Source of the DNA: Bugula neritina
Taxonomy: Eukaryota; Bryozoa; Gymnolaemata; Cheilostomatida; Bugulidae
Reading direction: 5' to 3'
Assembly (NCBI GenBank): GCA_964035545.1
Contig: OZ037768.1
Coordinates: 6,253,241 to 6,317,240, forward strand
DNA: 64,000 nt
In this document: in pieces, positions 12,511 to 24,000 of the stretch
Numbering within the stretch: position 1 is the first letter of the stretch
How the letters are laid out: each line of letters starts with the position of its first letter
Notes under the pieces: model-generated
Seen by the model: the letters and a program-made list of their open reading frames with translations, nothing else
The model's database searches: none
Told to the model about the DNA's origin: nothing
Translations under genes and position numbers: made by a program

Positions 12511-13747
12511 TCAGGCAGCTTTCTTCTGGTCATAAGTTCCCCTCTCCGTGTACCCTTGAACATAGCCATCTTTAGCATTCACTTCCTCTCTTCCAGCTAT
12601 TCCCATACCTTTGCCATCTTTGTCAAACCTCTCCTTGTGAGTGCCAGTGTACTTGCTTGTATCTGTCATTCTGCTTACCACGCCTCCTTTCACAGCAGCC
12701 TAAGAGTATTCCAACATGATGGTGAACATCTGTGTGAAATTGGTAATAAAATTGCTTTATTTAATACCAAAATCAAAGCAAAGAAAGTGCAAGAAAGTAG
12801 CTACAAGCCACAAAAGTAGCAGATACAGGCTATATCTGCTACTTTTGTAGCTTTTTTGAGCTACTCATATAGGTATTAAACCAACCGTTGTTTTATGCAG
12901 GGTGGGGTCACACACGGTGATTACATCTTCCATGGCGTTATATGCAGATTCTGGGCTAGCTAAGCCTTTATCCGCTTGGTATTTGCTTGCCACTGTTTTC
13001 AGGAACTCTTTGAACTGACTGAAGGTAATCTCTCTACAAACAGCTTGAACATGTGACTTACGAAATAAAAATTAGAGATTTTATTCCTTAATACTTAGAC
13101 TAATTGTCACAGGCAAAAATATTTATGGTATGTACATATATATTATCTATATAGTCATATAACTGTAAGTATAAACCTCAATCAATGAAAGTCAACATAA
13201 ATGACCAAACAGTTCACTGGTTAGCATTGCCACACCTGACAGAGTATATTGGAATATTCTAAGCGGTCTGTGCGCTATTTTTAAAGCAATTAGCCAGTAA
13301 AGTATAAGAAGGCATAATATTTATTTCAATGGACCTACTGCATGAATACCTGAACTTGGGTCCGATCCTTGTCGGAAATTCTGTAACAGCTATTTTTATA
13401 ATTCTAATATTCAAATAATAAAAAACTGCTTTGGGATCATTTGTACTATTTTACTTTTAAGTTATCACTATAGAATATAGACAATGCTTTTGAAGTATTA
13501 TATGCATAGAAGACAAGCGACCATCTTACTTTTTTCCTCGTTCTTTTACCGTATTAAAAGCAATATCAGTGTCAACAGTAGTCAACTTTTTCCCATACAG
13601 TTTGCAGTCCTTAAACATCTTGGTGAGATTTTTGTCAGTTAGAGTCTTCTTCTCCACTTTTCCATGATTTCCAAAGTTACAGAACTTTAAAAACTGGGTG
13701 TTTAAAGAGTTGCGTGGAGCAGTACTTGGTGTTGAACCTTCTGCCAT
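12511..13747 (-). CDS. TPPP: Tubulin polymerization-promoting protein (p25-alpha family), 3 coding exons
   Basis: This cytosolic protein binds and bundles microtubules and promotes tubulin polymerisation and acetylation. Exons in transcript order: 13747-13530, 13033-12886, 12699-12511. Total is 555 nt, 184 aa, against about 176 aa for human TPPP3. The p25-alpha core is visible: QFLKFCNFGNHG near residue 17, NLTKMFKDCKLYGKKLTTVD with the DIAF element, ITFSQFKEFLKTVASKYQ, then the hallmark C-terminal block SRMTDTSKYTGTHKERFD, GKGMGIAGREE and GYVQGYTERGTYDQK (human counterpart TDTSRYTGSHKERFD). The start is the ATG just after an acceptor AG (TTGTTCAG), so a 5' UTR exon must lie farther upstream. 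It is convergent with importin beta-1. A long inverted repeat sits in its second intron. Confidence 0.94.
12785..12866. repeat. inverted repeat (hairpin) in TPPP intron 2
   Basis: Left arm GTAGCTACAAGCCACAAAAG TAGCAGATA and right arm TATCTGCTACTTTTGTAGCT TTTTTGAGCTAC pair over about 28 bp with a small loop and one short bulge. The hairpin lies 19 bp from the donor of TPPP exon 2, so it could fold in the pre-mRNA close to that splice site (inference). It is probably a small foldback element. Confidence 0.65.
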
Positions 13748-16344
13748 GTTGCTGCTCCCTGAACAAACAAAGCAGAACATGTTACATCATAAATTTCATA
13801 AAAAGAACTAAAGTATACAATATTATTTATTAGTTATATATGGAAACTCAAGACAAGGTGCTCTTTTTTAAGCAGGTTTCTGTTAAATTCTTAGTATTTA
13901 AAACAGGCTGAAAATGCTTATAAATTAGAGATCTTAAAATATAAAAATTCGCCAGTTGGTTAAAACTTGTAAAACAAAAGTTGAATAAAATTTTTTGTCA
14001 AGTCAGTTATAAAAAAAGAATTTCTATTTTATAGCAACTGTCCCATCTTATATCAATATACTACGCAATATTATATCAATAATACAATTATCTGAATTCT
14101 AGTACTGCAACTTGTTTTCCCCAGGCAATAATATTATATGTAAATACTGGTATTCCTGCAATGCATGTATATACATGATGCATGCATTATCTGCATGAGA
14201 AAAAGATATAGCAGTATTATACTTGCCCTCTAGCTTTATTGATTTTATGCCACTCCACAATTATATTACCGTTATACAATGCTGATTAGGTCAGTTATCT
14301 TCTATTTTAAGAAACAATTGCTTAATAATTTAATTTTGGTCTTATATTATGCAGTCAGCATTATACACAGGGTGAGGTACTTTGTGACAGCAACTGCTTT
14401 GACTTTTGTGAATTGTTTATGTGATGAAGGATGATGCCATTTGAAACAAATACTGCTCGAGGTGAAGCAGTTTATTGAAGTCATCAAACTTTTATCTAAT
14501 TTTAGGTCAAAAGTAAGTTTTATAAATACACAAAATACAGCAGCAGTTTTATAAGTACACTCACGCACACACAGGCACACACTGGTTAGTTCAAAAGGCA
14601 AGCCTATTATAAACACTCATTTATTGGCATGATTGGCATGATGTCTAATTTGCAAGTTTCTTAACGAAAAACCGAAATCCACAACAAAGAACAAATAGGA
14701 AGGAAACAAGAAAGAAAAATTGCCTGTATATAATGAGCACTAGCCCCAATATAGTGGCAACTGTAATTTTATTATGCTGCACTTAGAGGTTGATCAACGC
14801 AGTGTTTTATACCAGTAGCTTATAAGAAACACTCAGTTTCGAGCATTTATCATGTTACATATGAAATTCCATCACCCATGTGGAATTTTATATAATATTG
14901 TATGGGTAGTGGCTCTTATACTAGAATACAGTGTGTAGGCTTACTATAACTGATAGTTTCTCTGTTTGCCCTTAGAATATGTGTGATGACTTATATAGAA
15001 CTAAGCTAACTGCAGTTAGCTTAACAACATATAAGAGCACCATTTAGTTTAGGTGCCTCAACCTCTACCACATTTACATTGTTTCCCCTTAGGACTGATT
15101 TCCTCAGTAACCTGTGCCAATTCCACACATAGCCATTGTAGCCAGTAACCTAATTTTGTTAATCACACTTACACTGATCAGTTTGTGCAGTTTTATTCTA
15201 CTTAACTAATTACGCAGCTATTAAAAATTGGCAATTTTGAAACTCTTCTATTACATGCAAGAATACATTGGAATGAAAAGAGGGCAGCACTTTGATAGAT
15301 TCAACTGAAGTAGTCTCTCTAAATCGAACCTAACCTTATTTGCTTCAAAATCAGAGTTTCAAAAGAAAAGCATATTTTTGTTCGTAGAATCAAATAACCT
15401 GTAGGTAACAGCCACGCAGGTACCAAAAAATCAATTATAGATTCTTAGTTTATAGATTTATGATGATTCCACATTTATGCCAGCCTTTAATTAAAGCTAT
15501 AGTAATGTGTAATAAAACTAGTAGTTATATTATTGGCGCACCTTTGTCTAAATTGTAGATACTGTCTTCTGGTGCTGAGTTCAATTAGCAAGCTAATATT
15601 ACTTTAGCTGTAGCTGATGAGAGCTCCTGTTAGCCACTGCTCCACTCTAAATAAAACACGCATCATAATGTGAGGCATATGAACAGTTGCAACAGATAAT
15701 AAAAAGTCAATATTTGACCTCACTGACCTTTCATACCCTAGCTTTGCTCCAATTACTCATTAGTTCTAACTTATTTGCCAAGATCTTAGTTATTAATTAT
15801 GATATTTATAACATAGGAAACGGTTCAATATGATTCCACTGATATCTGTTGCTGTTTTTTCCTGTTAAAGTATGCAACTATATGTAGGCTACCATGTCTA
15901 GTGTTGTTGCAGACCTACAGAATTTTGTTTGTGATAGAGAAGTGTATAACTTCTAGGAGCATAAAAAGTTCTTCTGGGAATATACTTCTGCCTACACAAA
16001 GATTTTGCAGTTCTTCACAAGTAGCATCTTTCGGGGTGTTGAGCCTATCATTGAAGCCAGCTATCTTTCTGGCCATGTCCCGAAAATGACATTCTACTTT
16101 TGGTAGCAAATGGCAAGATTATCATTTTCATTGGCCATTTTTACATGACAATTGGCTCAAATAAAAATGCTTGTTTAATTTATGACAGTGATTTTCAAGA
16201 ATCAACTGACACGAGATACATCTTTCAACTAGTACAGAACAGCAATGTTCTTACCTCCTAGCTATTGTTACTATTATCGCGCCAGGAAATTTTGTCGTTG
16301 CTTATATATAATAGGGGAATTTTGAGTACTTTATATTTATTATT
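13748..16344. other. AT-rich region upstream of TPPP, no gene recognised
   Basis: This should contain the TPPP promoter and a 5' UTR exon that I could not place. A perfect 22-bp palindrome sits at 15002-15023 (half-site TAAGCTAACTG). A - strand open frame at 15915-16109 is discussed among the rejected items. No RNA gene was seen before the U1 gene. Confidence 0.5.
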
Positions 16345-16507
16345 AGGGGATAGCGCGAACGCAGTCCCCCACTACCAAAAATTACGCACCCGAGTTATCC
16401 ACATTTGGGATAATCGCAGGCGTCAACCAAACCGAAGTGCAATGGTAAGGCCTCTTCCTGGGGGATCCGCCTTCTTGATCGCGGATGCCCCTGTGCCAGG
16501 TAAGTAT
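16345..16507 (-). ncRNA. RNU1: U1 small nuclear RNA gene
   Basis: U1 snRNA pairs with 5' splice sites in the spliceosomal U1 snRNP. Read on the minus strand it is 163 nt (human 164). The 5' end is ATACTTACCTG, the exact splice-donor-pairing sequence. Stem-loop I has the U1-70K loop GATCAAGAAGG. Stem-loop II has the U1A-binding loop ATTGCACTTCGG. The Sm site AATTTTTGG is canonical, and the terminal stem-loop GGGGGACTGCGTTCGCGCTA TCCCC is intact. All functional parts are present and no disabling change was seen, so this looks like a working gene rather than a pseudogene. A PSE-like element lies upstream at the expected distance. Confidence 0.96.
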
Positions 16508-16548
16508 GAGTTGGTTAACTGTGGCTGTCGATCATATAAACCGATTTA

Positions 16549-16570
16549 ATAAACTAAAACGGTGTGATAA
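16549..16570 (-). promoter_or_regulatory. PSE-like element of the U1 gene
   Basis: On the minus strand, TATCACACCGTTTTAGTTTA and flanking bases lie about 42-63 bp upstream of the U1 5' end. That is the spacing of the proximal sequence element bound by SNAPc in animal snRNA genes (known), and the CACCGT core resembles the vertebrate PSE. There is no TATA box at -30, as expected for RNA polymerase II snRNA genes. The assignment rests on position and weak similarity. Confidence 0.5.
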
Positions 16571-18071
16571 TTATATATTGCAATTTCATAATATAATTTA
16601 ACAAAACTTTAAGTGTTATCATTTGAGAAAAATAAAAAAATATTATTATTTTTAAATAAAAATAAAATTATAAATTGTAATAATGTTTATTATCTACAAA
16701 AACTAATATTTGATTAAGTCATGTGGAGACAAGTCTAAAGTTTTAGCACAATGTCCTACTATAATATCTATATAAAAATATAGCAAGCTATATGAACTGC
16801 TACGAGCTCGCCGTTTTTCTCACACTATAATATGATCAATATCTAAAATATTTGTAAATTGCAATTTTAGGATTTTAGCTACTAATTATGTTTTAAATAA
16901 CCAACTACTTATGTTAATTGATACAAACTATTTCAAAAAATGTTTGAAATATAATATTTAAATGTATTTTGCATGCACACTGAGCTTTGGTAATATCATA
17001 AATTGTTATATTTAATATATCATTATTATTATTTGTATTATGGAGATATAAGTTATTTTATATTACTTATATTGTGAAATGTCTATGAGGCTAAAAAAAA
17101 TTCTGTAACATTTCACACTAATATTTATAAAACCACATTTACAGTAGGTTTTCTAGCCCAACTTCATTTTTCAGTTAAACTTCTGAAATTATTTGCTAGA
17201 CTAAACTATTTTTAGTTGATATTGATAGGCCTGCAGGCAAGAGATTGTAAGGTACAGAGTATGTAGTGTCTTACCACAATTTAAATAAACTAGAGTCTTT
17301 ACAGATGTATCAACTCTATAGAAAATTTAATAGAATTTAGAAACACTAATATTTTTACCTGAGATAGTTTGAAAAATATATTTTGAGTTGTGCTGTATTA
17401 CAAGTTTTGCATGGTGCAGTGTGCAACTAAATAACATAATATAAAATAACTTGCATTCAGTATAAACTGTAAACTTGTATTATTCTAGGCTGCCCTGTCC
17501 ATAAATAAAGAATATTTGTGGATTTTTTATATAAATGGGATTCATTGCAACTTTTGCAGACTCTTTGCACGCATTACTAAGTTGTGGCGAACTCCAGCTT
17601 GGTGCTAATGTATTGCAGCTGGAGCTATTAACAGGCATTGTATTTAATTGTTAGCTTATAGTTTGCAATACAGTATTGGGGAAATTTTAGTATATATTTC
17701 CAACATAAGAGAGAACTAAGAAAAGATTGGATACAAAAAGTTGTAATAAAATACATATTGGAGCCGACTGAAGAAATTTATGCCATATATTTATTTTCGG
17801 TATAAATTATGCACAAAACTAGTATTTGAGAACAAATACATATACATACATGTTACCCCTGTAGCATTTCAGTGAGAATGGTATGCACAGATTATGTTTT
17901 AAATTAGATATCAAATAATGACATGATATAATATAAAGTATGTGCAATTTCCCCATATTATGTTATATATGAAGAACACAAGAGGCAAGAATAATTGAGT
18001 AGGCAACTTCATAGGTACAATATGTAGTTTGAGATGAAACCTCCTATAATACAGCTGCATGTGTGGGAGGG
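16571..18071. other. AT-rich spacer between U1 and the metalloproteinase 3' end
   Basis: No coding or RNA gene was recognised. AATAAA on the minus strand at 17795-17790 is a plausible poly(A) signal for the metalloproteinase, about 280 bp after its stop codon. Confidence 0.5.
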
Positions 18072-21000
18072 TCAACATCCCAGCCAATACTTGTGTATTG
18101 AATAAGGAGTTCCATGAACTGTAGCTCTGAGCATATCATTCACTTTATAGACTCTAAAACATCAGCATTAGAAGTCTATATATAACCATATATACTCTTT
18201 AAACTTTGCCAGACGGAGGGCCAAGCATTGGTGTGCTGCGGCATACAAAACTATCAGATCATGCAATGCTAAGCTGAGGAGTTCATGGCATATATAAAGT
18301 TTAAATAGGTTTATTAAAATGGCATAAAGTTCTATGAAAGTATTTGAGCTTGAAATTCATTAAAAATCCTAATATGGACATAAAAATAAACTTTATGCAA
18401 TCTAGATGATTACATAGAATACAAATAATAAATTAAGCTCCTCAACGCAGCCCACACATGCCTGCAAACTTTCACGCAGCTGTGTACATCTAGCACAAGC
18501 AAATCTTAGGACTTGTATTACGAGTTTAGTTCCTAATCTCACAATACAACGTGTAATGCTTACTTGGACCCTTTAAAGAAGAATATAGAACTGGAGCCAT
18601 CCCACACCGCAGCTTCAGGATTGTGTGGGGCGTCATGAAACACCCCCTTCATGTTGCCAACTTTACTTAATTTAAGCAGAGATTCTCTAAACTTGTACAA
18701 CTGCCTCTCCTGGTTATAGGTATAGGTAAAACATTCAGTAAAAGCGGTTAAGTAAATGCAAGATAATTAATGCAAGTCCGAATCTTAATATAATCTTTTT
18801 TGCTAGTTTTTATTTTATTCAAAGGTGATATATTATTACTTACAGCAATGATGTATATATTACCGCCTCGCCAGGCGAAGGCAGCTTGTATATTCTTGAT
18901 GGTTCCAGTTGCCATGACAACAGGAAAGCCTCTGTCTAACTTACTTTTATAATATCTCCATACTTTATAACCTGCAAAATGAATTTAATAATTAATAGTT
19001 TATAGGAACAATTTTATAAGCAACATCACATACATGTAGTAGTTGTCTTACCTTTAAATACGTACAGACGGTGGGAAATAGAAGAATAAGTTACAGCATC
19101 AGGGCTATCAGGAAACTCTTCATACAATTTGTGGGAAAGCTTAGGCCAGCCATCTTCTATCTGCAACAGGTAAATTTCACTAGATATACTATGCAAAGAG
19201 GGAGGTTGGAGAGGGAGGAGGGGGTTTGGAGAGGAAAGAGGGGGTTTAGAGAGGAAGGAGGGGGTTTAGAGAGGGAGGTCGGAATTTAAAGAGGGAGAAG
19301 GGGGCTTGGAGAGGGAGGAGGGGGTTTGGAGAGGGAGAAAGGGATTTGGAGAGGAAGGATGGAGTTTAAAGAGGGAGGGGGGGTTTGGAGATGGAGGAGG
19401 GGGTTTGGAGAGGGAGGAGGGGGGCTTGGAGAGGGAAGAGGGGGTTTGGGAAAATAACTCCCTAAACATGGTAAGCTAGGCATGTTATCAAATCACTTAC
19501 TGCAGTATTATTCTTGTTAAGTTTGTAAATCCATTGTTTTCTAAATATATAATATCTGTTATCAGGAAGTTTGATGACATCATCAAATCTAAGTTTGCAT
19601 GGATTTGGTACTGATTCACCAACTGCAGTATTTAGTGGAGTAGAACTTAACCTGGTGCCTGAAGACAGAAATAGTGAGTAATTTTGTGCGTAAATTTAAA
19701 TTATCACAATGCATGTTTTATACACAATACTGTGGAGGCTTTCTAATAACATATTGCTACAAGTTCAACACGTGTACAACTACATAAAACCACATATTTA
19801 GGGCGAAACATCAAACACACATGAAATTATAATGTGCGTTGATTAAACTACATGCAATCATTTAACATTCTATAGCCAAGTCGTTAGGATAACATAATCC
19901 TAGGCCTTGTATATAACATGGTAGATAACTATTATAACGTCTTATACCTGTTTCTACTCAAAAAGCATACAATGTATTGCTGAAAACTGTAAGATGGTAA
20001 ACATATACATTTACAATATGTGAATGTGAATGCAAATGAAATAAACAGCTCTTATGAGTTTTAAAAAGCTGGGGGAAACAGTACACCACCTACAAGGTTC
20101 ATACAGTAACATTGCATGAGCTACAATTTCTCATATACTCATGACTTCAACCTACCATACAGTTTCTGTATAGCCTCGATATCATCTTGGTGTAGGTGAA
20201 ACTTCTTTTTATATCCTTGATAATAAGGGGCCATCACTGCATTATAGACTTTGGAATGTTTCAGGCCTTTAAACATTATGATAAATAAATACATATTTAT
20301 ATATCTAAGTATTTTATAAGCCACGTAAGTTTACACATGCATTATATTATTTTAGAATAAAAGAGTATGTGATGTTGTGCATAATAATATTTCAAATAAC
20401 CTAAAACATGGCCGAATTCATGAGTTGCAATGTTCTCCAAATACTTTTCACCGGCAGCGTTACTCACTGACCATGACTCATCATCATCAAAATGGACTCG
20501 TCCATCATTTGGGTAAAATGCATGAGCCAGGATTCCATCTGTAAATCACAAAGTTTTATATAATAATCAACATCATTACTTATTATAAGCTGAAATGCAT
20601 TTTATATTAGTTTATTTGTGTTGTATATTGGGTCACATTATTTTATTTAGTATACACTGAAAGAATAGACTGGGAATGAAAAGTCATGATTAAAAATCAA
20701 CAAATATGGCTATGATTTCAATTATGTAGTAATAAAAAATGGCCAGGCTAGAGGGGGGGGGGGAGAAGCTAGCAATGCTCAACAGCTTTGTCTAATCAGC
20801 TAGCTAGAATGTGCTTACTGAAATTTTTAGCAGATCACCTGAAATTTAAAGCAGCAAAATTGCTATTTTTGGTGTATACAAGAAGTAGCAAAGTACTTGG
20901 TTAGCAAAAATTAAAGTATCTTTGCTGCTGTACAAACAATCAAAACCTGCATTCTATGTTGAAAAACTTTTATAATCTTAACTAGAATATGCTAAACCTA

Positions 21001-24000
21001 CGTCACTAGATAATTGTTGGAAGGATTTTTTGCTAATGAGAGTTCGAAGGCACTTGCTAATGAGAGAAATATATTTTTTAATGAAACTTATTACAATTCA
21101 GTATGTTTTCTTTGTCCACACTCAAACAATAGAAATATACTGATTGTGTAATTCTAAAACCGTTTTTTAAAATTGAAAGTTTTTTTTATAAACTGAGCTC
21201 ACCTCAATTATAGCTTTCAGCTTAAAATTTATGCATCCGCCGCTTTGTTTCTCTGTGTACAATAACACTGCTATTTTCTTTTTTTGCACACCAATGTGTA
21301 ATTGCAGTATGCTATAAGCTTAAAAAGTAAGGAAAGTTTTTAAATTACTTTACCAACAACTTTTATAGAATGTTGGTATATTTTATTACAGCTTTCCTAC
21401 ATTAAATTGGTGTATTATACATCTAAAAAGAATGACTCAGTTCTTGGTTCCTTTCCAAATTCATATATTTCTGTAGAAAATCACAACATGTTTACAATCA
21501 AATGCATTGTAATTTATGCAGACTTTTTGTATTCTTCAAGAGCTCTAGCTGCAATGGCTGGTCCAGCAACGGTAGGAATGTATGGGTTGATTGCCTCACT
21601 CAAAGTGAACTGCAAGTCTTTGCCAAACAGATTTACTGTGACTTGCACACCACTGAATCCTCCATTACCAGCAATAGCTGAGGGGTTGAAAGCCATCTTT
21701 GTGATGTCATAGTTTTGCTGTTTTATTCCCATCATCCAGGCTCTTTCCTGATTGGCTGCCTTAATTTCATCTGTTGCAGCTTTATAACCAGGACAAGCTA
21801 CAAACAAAATTGTATATCTCCCCTAACCTATGATAGAAAATCTAAGATCTCTTTGGAATAAAGTTAGAAAATGCTACAAATATTAATTTTGTTCTAACGA
21901 GCTTTACATTCATACAAAGTGCTTATGCTGCAGCTGTTTTATAAAATTTTACCAAAAGAGCCAAAATTGGTTAAGAGTATTTCAAGAAAAAACTGTCTAC
22001 TAAAATGTATACACAAACAGCAATGTATATTATTGAATATATAGACCTTTGTTAGCATCGAATCCGCAGTCACTGCAGTATTGAGGCTGGAGGTAAAACT
22101 TGCAAGCATTTTCAGGGTCATTCTCAAAGTTACCACAGTTAGGTTCACTGGCTCTCTTGACAACCTGGGTCACTTCTCTCTCTGAAATCAAACAGTTGAA
22201 TGTAAAAAATTATTTCTGATTTTATAGAAATTGTAAAAAGAATGCAACTTATCTGAATTTAGTGTTTGTGTGCAGCTACTAATTAGCAATAATAAAGAAT
22301 AAAGGATAATCCATAGATGAATTCTATATAAACGACAAAGCATATTATTTAAAACTATATTTTTCAACGTGTTTAGCTAAAGTTAGCACACAGTGTATGA
22401 TATAAATGACTTGTAGATACTTACTTCCAAAGAGACTTCCAAATGCTTTTCCAATTTTACTGCCAAGGTTTTTGCCAAAGTCGGCAATTTTACTGCCTAC
22501 ATCCTTTATTCCATCAATAGCTTTGCCGACCCCACTTCCAATAGTTTTTCCAATATCAACCACACCACCACCAATTTTCTTACCAATGTCGACAATACCA
22601 TCAATAGCCCCTTTACCAATGTCAACAACTCCTGCAACAAAATGGCTGTCAAATCTCACAAATTTGAAAGTGTCATATATAAGCTCTTAATAAAAATCTG
22701 TTTTAACAAAATTGGTTTAATTGCATGAAATTCAGTGCTTGGTTATTATAAGAATAAGTGTGAATATAAGTGAGTAATAATCACCATTGCCAATGGTCTT
22801 TCCAAAGTCTTCAAGTCCACCTCCAATGGTATCTTTGAAGAAGCTGCCAATATCTTTTCCAACATCGATGATTCCACCACCAATTTTGTTGACAAAAACA
22901 TCTGGGATTGTCGAAGTAAAGAAGTTGGGGATTCCATCTTTGAAGAATCCGATAGTTTTACCAAGAACAACTTGCCATTTTTCTGGTTTGCAAACGGCCT
23001 TTGCCCTAAACAACAAGTTAGTTTTCAATATTGAATATAAAACTTGTTGAACATTGAATTATAATACTTTATCACATAAATTACACAAACCGCATTACAA
23101 CATATGCACTAACCTAGCTTCACACTTAGTTTGAACGCATGTTCTACACTTGGGGATAGCAGCACCCAACAGGTTGTTGCAGGTTGCGTTGATTGGTTTA
23201 AAAGCCTCAACAGCATTTGTCAATCTTTGGTTGTAAACTTTAATTTTAGCACTAATAGTTTCTATACCAGCATTTCTTACAGCTACAACATATGATATAA
23301 TAAATTGTGAGATAAACAAACATATTAACATGGTATTTCTTTAATATGTGTATACCATTGTATAAACAAAATTGCAACATTTTTGAAAAGGATACAGAAT
23401 TTCAATAAAGCATTTTAATATTTTTATCATATTAATGATGAATAAATAAAATAAAAAACATCATAGGTCAATATTATAAAAGATTTACTAACTTATTCTA
23501 CATAAATACCATTCATGAGTGAAATAATTCGTCCTAAACTACTTAAGGCCAAAAAAATGAAAAAAGGAAGATAGTAAAACTGACTTACATTGAATTGCTG
23601 ACGCTGGAACATCGACCATTTGAGAGTAGGCCACGCCCACAATAATGGCAACAAAAGCTAATAACTTCATGGTGAAAGTATTCTATGTACAGAGTGCAAT
23701 AAGAAAATGGAACTGAGTGGGAAACGGCAACTGTATTATACCACGGTTGTATCACTCGCTTTCATAGAATAAAGGGGTGGATAAAAAGGGTACATCTATT
23801 AGCAAAGATTCAAATACACAAATTATATAAAAAAAATAAAAATGAGATAATCAGAGTGGTAATCATTATTCTTATATGTATAATAACACGATTTTATTTT
23901 ATTTAAAAAAATACTGTAATAAAAATTTAGCTTATGTACCCCATAAAATGCACATGCAAAAACGGTAAATCCCCTAAATTGTACGCCTCGGTGATAGCTC

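Noticed and set aside
15915-16109. Minus-strand 64-codon frame, protein-like, with DATCEELQNLC
   Set aside because: Faintly like the N-terminal region of the clusterin-like protein (ARKIAGFNDRL against AKIKVYNQRL), but it lacks convincing splice sites and neighbouring exons. It may be a relic or chance; not called.
18560-18563. TAA stop after FFFKGSK as the metalloproteinase end
   Set aside because: The AAGTAAGC context is a splice donor; joining to 18153-18072 in phase completes hemopexin blade IV and gives the typical WLGC end.
19266-19483. Pro/Ser-rich minus-strand frames
   Set aside because: Translation of the purine minisatellite in an intron.
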